A stretch of DNA of 64,000 nt from Carya illinoinensis (Eukaryota; Streptophyta; Magnoliopsida; Fagales; Juglandaceae). This document shows positions 60,783 to 64,000 of this stretch, in pieces. The notes under the pieces are model-generated. The model made no database searches and was not told the DNA's origin. It worked only from the letters and a program-made list of their open reading frames with translations. The position numbers and the translations under genes are program-made. Each line of letters starts with the position of its first letter. Positions within the stretch are counted from its first letter, which is position 1. The stretch lies in NCBI RefSeq assembly GCF_018687715.1, contig NC_056752.1, positions 44,910,501 through 44,974,500 on the forward strand, given 5' to 3'.

Positions 60783-60946
60783 TTAGGGGCGGAACTAGAA
60801 AATCTGGTATGAAGGGGCCAAGTTACAAAAGAAAAATTTATGGGCCAAATACTAATTTTCATATAGTCTATTTTATAAAAACAATTTTTAAATTTTAATT
60901 TCTATCAAATTTTAGGAGGACAAACCCCTTAATAGTTCTGCCTGTG
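60783..60946. repeat. Short MITE-like element
   Basis: Left 'aggggcggaactagaaa' and inverted right 'caggcagaactattaagg' are similar. Flanks acatgtag and gcatgcag could be a decayed 8-bp duplication (two differences). AT-rich interior, no coding. Confidence 0.45.
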
Positions 60947-61180
60947 CATGCAGTGCAACTCATTACTAATCCGAATATAAAATATGACGAAATTCAGTCT
61001 TCTCTCTTTTTTCTCTCTGAAAAAAGAGGTGGAGTGAGAGTGTGCAGAGGCACATGGTGACGGTTATAACAGAATTTGGTGGTGGCCCAGGCGGGGTCAA
61101 GGCGAGAGGACGGAGGAAGGTGGGTGGTGTACGAGTTGTCTAGTGGTGCAGGGAAGGGGAAAACAAGACTAACGGAAGAA

Positions 61181-62563
61181 ATGGAAGAGCTGGAAGAAAG
61201 ATGGAAGAGCCTCAAGTTGCTGGAGGGAGAAACGGCCGATATAGTCATTGATGAAGACGATTCAGAAGAAATGAAGAACAAAGCATCGAGGAGTCTAGTG
61301 GGTAAAGTGTGTTCGGTGAGAGCTATAAGCAAAGAAGTTCTGGGGTCTACGATGGCCAGGATATGGAGAATAAGCAGGGTTGCTCAGTTTACAGAGGTAA
61401 GCAGAAATGTTTTCGTTATTGTTTTTGAAAACCAAACGGACAAACAGAGGGTGTGGAAGGGTCGACCATGGCTCTTTGACAATCAACTGTTAGTTTTAAA
61501 AGATTTTGTGGGACATACTCCTTTGCATCGGGTAAATTTTGATTATGAGAGTCTATGGGTAAGGATGCACAATCTGCCTCTAACCTGTATGACAAAAGAA
61601 CGAGGTAAACAAATTGGTGGTACGGTTGGAAGGGTTGAGGATGTTGATGTACAGGAGGATGGGAGTGGTTGGGGTAGTTTTTTGAGAGTGCAGATTTACT
61701 TGGATTTGACACAGCCCTTAACTAGAGGTAGAACTATAAAAGTGAAAGGAGAGAGCATATGGATACCTTTTAGCTATGAGAAGATGCCGCGTATATGCTT
61801 CTCTTGTGGGTGTGTTGTTCATGGTGTTAAGGGCTGTACAAGCCTTATGGAAGAGTTAGATGGGAAGGAAAACCAATATGGGATTTGGATGAGGGCTACT
61901 CAGGATGGAAGATTTAAATCTTATAGTAGCTTTCCTAAAAGGGAAGGGGAGGCAAGTAGTTGGAGGAAATTGGGGGTAAACTATACACAAGAAGGGGAGA
62001 GTAGAAAGACAAATGAAGTGGAGGAAGCAAGGGGGAATATGGAGAGTGAGGGACAAAAATTGAGGGGTGGGGAAGGAAGTGAAGGGGAAAGGTCAGTTGA
62101 AAAAATGCTAAAAAATGGCAGGGTAGGGGATAGCCCTTTACAAGAGATTGGTGAGGAGGTGAGTGGGTGGGAGGGGCAGGGGCTTTCTTTAGTAAAGGAG
62201 GGAGAGGGGGGTCTGGTCGAAATAGAGTTAAGAGAGGAGGTAGATTTGCACCAAATGGGGGAGGGTGTTGATATTTTTGTTCAAAAGATTATCTCTGAAA
62301 AAGGCCCAGAACCGAGGGTGAGTAGAGAGGGAGAGGCACAAACAGTTAAAAAAGGAACATGGAAGAGAAAAGCTAGGAAAAAAGAATTAGAGGAAAGGCC
62401 TTTAAATTCTCTGGTGGTCTTAAAGAGAAGGGGAGGGGATGATGGGGGGGAGGGTACGGTTGGGAAGGGTGGAAAGAGAGGGAAATGGAGTAATGTGTCA
62501 GAGGAAGGAAAAAACTCAAATGTAGTGGCGGAGGCTGAGATTCAGCCCCGCCAAACATCATGA
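61181..62563 (+). CDS. LINE ORF1 (DUF4283 and CCHC zinc knuckle)
   Basis: The first in-frame ATG is at 61181 (MEELEERWKSLKLLEGE); the frame is open slightly further upstream, to 61076. 460 residues. The N-terminal part is a DUF4283-type nucleic-acid-binding domain (FVIVFENQTDKQRVWKGRPW, LFDNQLLVLKDF, RMHNLPLTCM). A zinc knuckle of CX2CX4HX4C form follows (RICFSCGCVVHGVKGC). The rest (about 250-460) is a highly charged Glu/Lys/Gly-rich, low-complexity tail ending RQTS. Plant L1-type LINE ORF1 proteins are RNA chaperone-like partners of ORF2. The stop TGA overlaps the ORF2 ATG. No internal stop. Confidence 0.9.
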   Translation: MEELEERWKSLKLLEGETADIVIDEDDSEEMKNKASRSLVGKVCSVRAISKEVLGSTMARIWRISRVAQFTEVSRNVFVIVFENQTDKQRVWKGRPWLFDNQLLVLKDFVGHTPLHRVNFDYESLWVRMHNLPLTCMTKERGKQIGGTVGRVEDVDVQEDGSGWGSFLRVQIYLDLTQPLTRGRTIKVKGESIWIPFSYEKMPRICFSCGCVVHGVKGCTSLMEELDGKENQYGIWMRATQDGRFKSYSSFPKREGEASSWRKLGVNYTQEGESRKTNEVEEARGNMESEGQKLRGGEGSEGERSVEKMLKNGRVGDSPLQEIGEEVSGWEGQGLSLVKEGEGGLVEIELREEVDLHQMGEGVDIFVQKIISEKGPEPRVSREGEAQTVKKGTWKRKARKKELEERPLNSLVVLKRRGGDDGGEGTVGKGGKRGKWSNVSEEGKNSNVVAEAEIQPRQTS

Positions 62564-64000
62564 AAATCTTAAGCTGGAACTGCCGAGGGTTGGGGAACCC
62601 TCAGACAGTTCAAGAACTCTGCAACATGGCAGAGAAAAATAAACCCAATCTGGTTTTCATTATGGAAACTAAGCTTAGAGGAAGAAGTTTTGAGGGTATG
62701 AAGAGGAGGCTACAATGTGAGGGGTGCTTTAGTGTGGATTCAATTGGGAAAGGGGGTGGTATGGTCCTGTTTTGGGATGCTAATGTGGGAATTGAGGTCA
62801 TCAATTTCTCTCAAAGGCATATTAATGTGTGGGTTAAAGATGCAGAAGTGGAGAATAAATGGTTGCTCACTTGTTTTTATGGGCACCCTGAAACTGCCAA
62901 GAGAAAGAGCTCGTGGGACTTGTTGAAATCTTTCAAGCCTCATGAGATGGAAGGGTGGTGTGTAGTGGGGGACTTTAATGAAATTTTAGTTAATGATGAG
63001 AAGTTGGGAGGCAATGCAAGACCTGAAGTGCAAATGGATTTATTCAGAGAAGTCCTCCATGAAGGAAACCTTTATTATTTAGGGTGGCAGGGGGATAAGT
63101 ACACATGGAGCAACTTACATGAAGATGATTCACATACAAAGGAAAGATTAGACAGGGCCATTGCAAACCCAGTTTGGATAGAAATATACAAGGAAGCATG
63201 GGTGGAAGTGATGGTGGCTAGTTCCTCAGACCATAAGCCTCTGCAAATTCATTTGATAAAGCACTCAATGCAGGAAGGGGACATTAAGAAAGCTTTTAAA
63301 TATGAAGCAAACTGGGCATTGGAGGAGGGGTGTGACATGATCCTAAAGAAAGCTTGGAAACAGGAACTGTTTGAGGGGAATCAGTCGAGTAAAATGGTGA
63401 AGTTACTGAATAGAAGCAAAGAATTCTTACAGAAATGGAGTAGGCAGATCAGAAAGGAAGGAAGAAAGGAGATAGATAAGAAAACAAGATATCTACAAAG
63501 ACTGCAAGCTGAAGAAGATAGTCATAATGTCATCGAAATTAAGAGAGTAAAGGAAGAGTTGAATTTGATGTTGGAAAAAGAGGATTTGAAATGGAGACAA
63601 AGAGCTAAAACTAATTGGTATAAGCTTGGAGATAGAAACACAAAGTATTTCCATGCTTGCGCCAATCAAAGGAGAAAAAAGAATCAAATAACAGAAGTGG
63701 AGAATGAGAGTAATACAAGGGTCAGGGGCTTTAAAGATATTGAGAATACTTTCAGAAGTTACTTTGTGAAGTTGTTTCAGTCAACAAATCCTACCAAAGA
63801 AGATATGAATGAATGTGTGATGGGGATTGAGAAAAGGATTACTGCAGCAATGAATAAGAGTATTTCAAGGGATTTTTCAAGATTGGAGGTCGAAGAAGCA
63901 GTGAAGCAAATGGCTCCCCTAAAATCACCTGGCCCAGATGGTTTTGGAGCATGTTTTTTCCAAAATCATTGGGGGATTGTAGCTGATGAGGTGTGCAAAA
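62560..64000 (+). CDS. LINE ORF2, endonuclease and start of reverse transcriptase (truncated by window end)
   Basis: Open for 480 codons from ATG 62560 to the window edge. The AP-endonuclease domain opens KILSWNCRGLGNP, with METK, CVVGDFNEI, YTWSNL, RLDRAIA and SSDHKPL carrying the expected catalytic Asn, Glu, Asp and His residues. A linker (NWYKLGDRNTKYFHACANQR) leads to the RT entry motif LKSPGPDGFGACFFQNHW. The YXDD box, zf-RVT and RNase H would lie beyond the window. ORF2 nicks target DNA and reverse-transcribes the element RNA. Nothing is broken in the visible part. Confidence 0.94.
   Translation, partial: MKILSWNCRGLGNPQTVQELCNMAEKNKPNLVFIMETKLRGRSFEGMKRRLQCEGCFSVDSIGKGGGMVLFWDANVGIEVINFSQRHINVWVKDAEVENKWLLTCFYGHPETAKRKSSWDLLKSFKPHEMEGWCVVGDFNEILVNDEKLGGNARPEVQMDLFREVLHEGNLYYLGWQGDKYTWSNLHEDDSHTKERLDRAIANPVWIEIYKEAWVEVMVASSSDHKPLQIHLIKHSMQEGDIKKAFKYEANWALEEGCDMILKKAWKQELFEGNQSSKMVKLLNRSKEFLQKWSRQIRKEGRKEIDKKTRYLQRLQAEEDSHNVIEIKRVKEELNLMLEKEDLKWRQRAKTNWYKLGDRNTKYFHACANQRRKKNQITEVENESNTRVRGFKDIENTFRSYFVKLFQSTNPTKEDMNECVMGIEKRITAAMNKSISRDFSRLEVEEAVKQMAPLKSPGPDGFGACFFQNHWGIVADEVCK

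Noticed and set aside
61416..62561. Several minus-strand open frames under LINE ORF1
   Set aside because: Low-complexity Pro/Ser-rich shadows of the purine-rich ORF1 tail.

Overview
This is a stretch of nuclear DNA from a woody eudicot. The genes carry many GT-AG introns, the intergenic DNA is very AT-rich, and plant-type Copia, LINE, SINE and hAT/Mutator elements are abundant. An 11S legumin of tree-nut type, plus an AT-rich miniature element with 'gagatgagatgag' ends that recurs many times, make Fagales (walnut/hickory, oak or hazel relatives) my best guess. That placement is an inference; no database was searched.

Four apparently intact genes are all on the minus strand. They are a single-exon ALOG/LSH transcription factor (5.2-5.8 kb), a ten-exon ankyrin-RING E3 ligase of the XBAT34/35 type (16.3-22.5 kb), a nine-exon PH-RCC1-FYVE-BRX (PRAF) protein (25.6-34.0 kb), and an eight-exon plastid-targeted aldo/keto reductase (39.6-44.3 kb). 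I rebuilt their exons by hand from splice sites, and reading frame and phase close exactly at every junction. The genes are not functionally linked; this is ordinary eukaryotic gene order.

Between and inside them is a layered record of transposition. A 252-bp tRNA-type SINE and several MITEs sit in XBAT35 introns. A 5'-truncated LINE tail, a 331-bp tandem duplication and a minisatellite fill the first PRAF intron. A short GAG-only LTR element (35.8-38.0 kb) lies beside a decayed nodulin-like/MFS fragment. At 45.4-48.6 kb a dead LINE was split by a 1.9-kb hAT-type element, which carries exon fragments of a RING gene and a receptor-like kinase gene (a Pack-type capture) and was itself hit by a 396-bp hAT MITE.

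At 49.05-58.14 kb lies an 11S legumin (seed storage globulin) pseudogene with several disabling mutations. Its third exon is split by a 7.2-kb Copia element with 412-bp LTRs that differ at one visible position. The window ends (61-64 kb) in a LINE whose ORF1 and ORF2 are open and overlap by ATGA, running off the right edge.

The most notable items are the Pack-hAT nest, the young Copia inside a dying legumin gene, the GAG-only element, the predicted nuclear-signal cassette exon in XBAT35, and a 112-nt hairpin in a PRAF intron. I saw no CRISPR, operon or other prokaryotic feature and no tRNA or rRNA gene.
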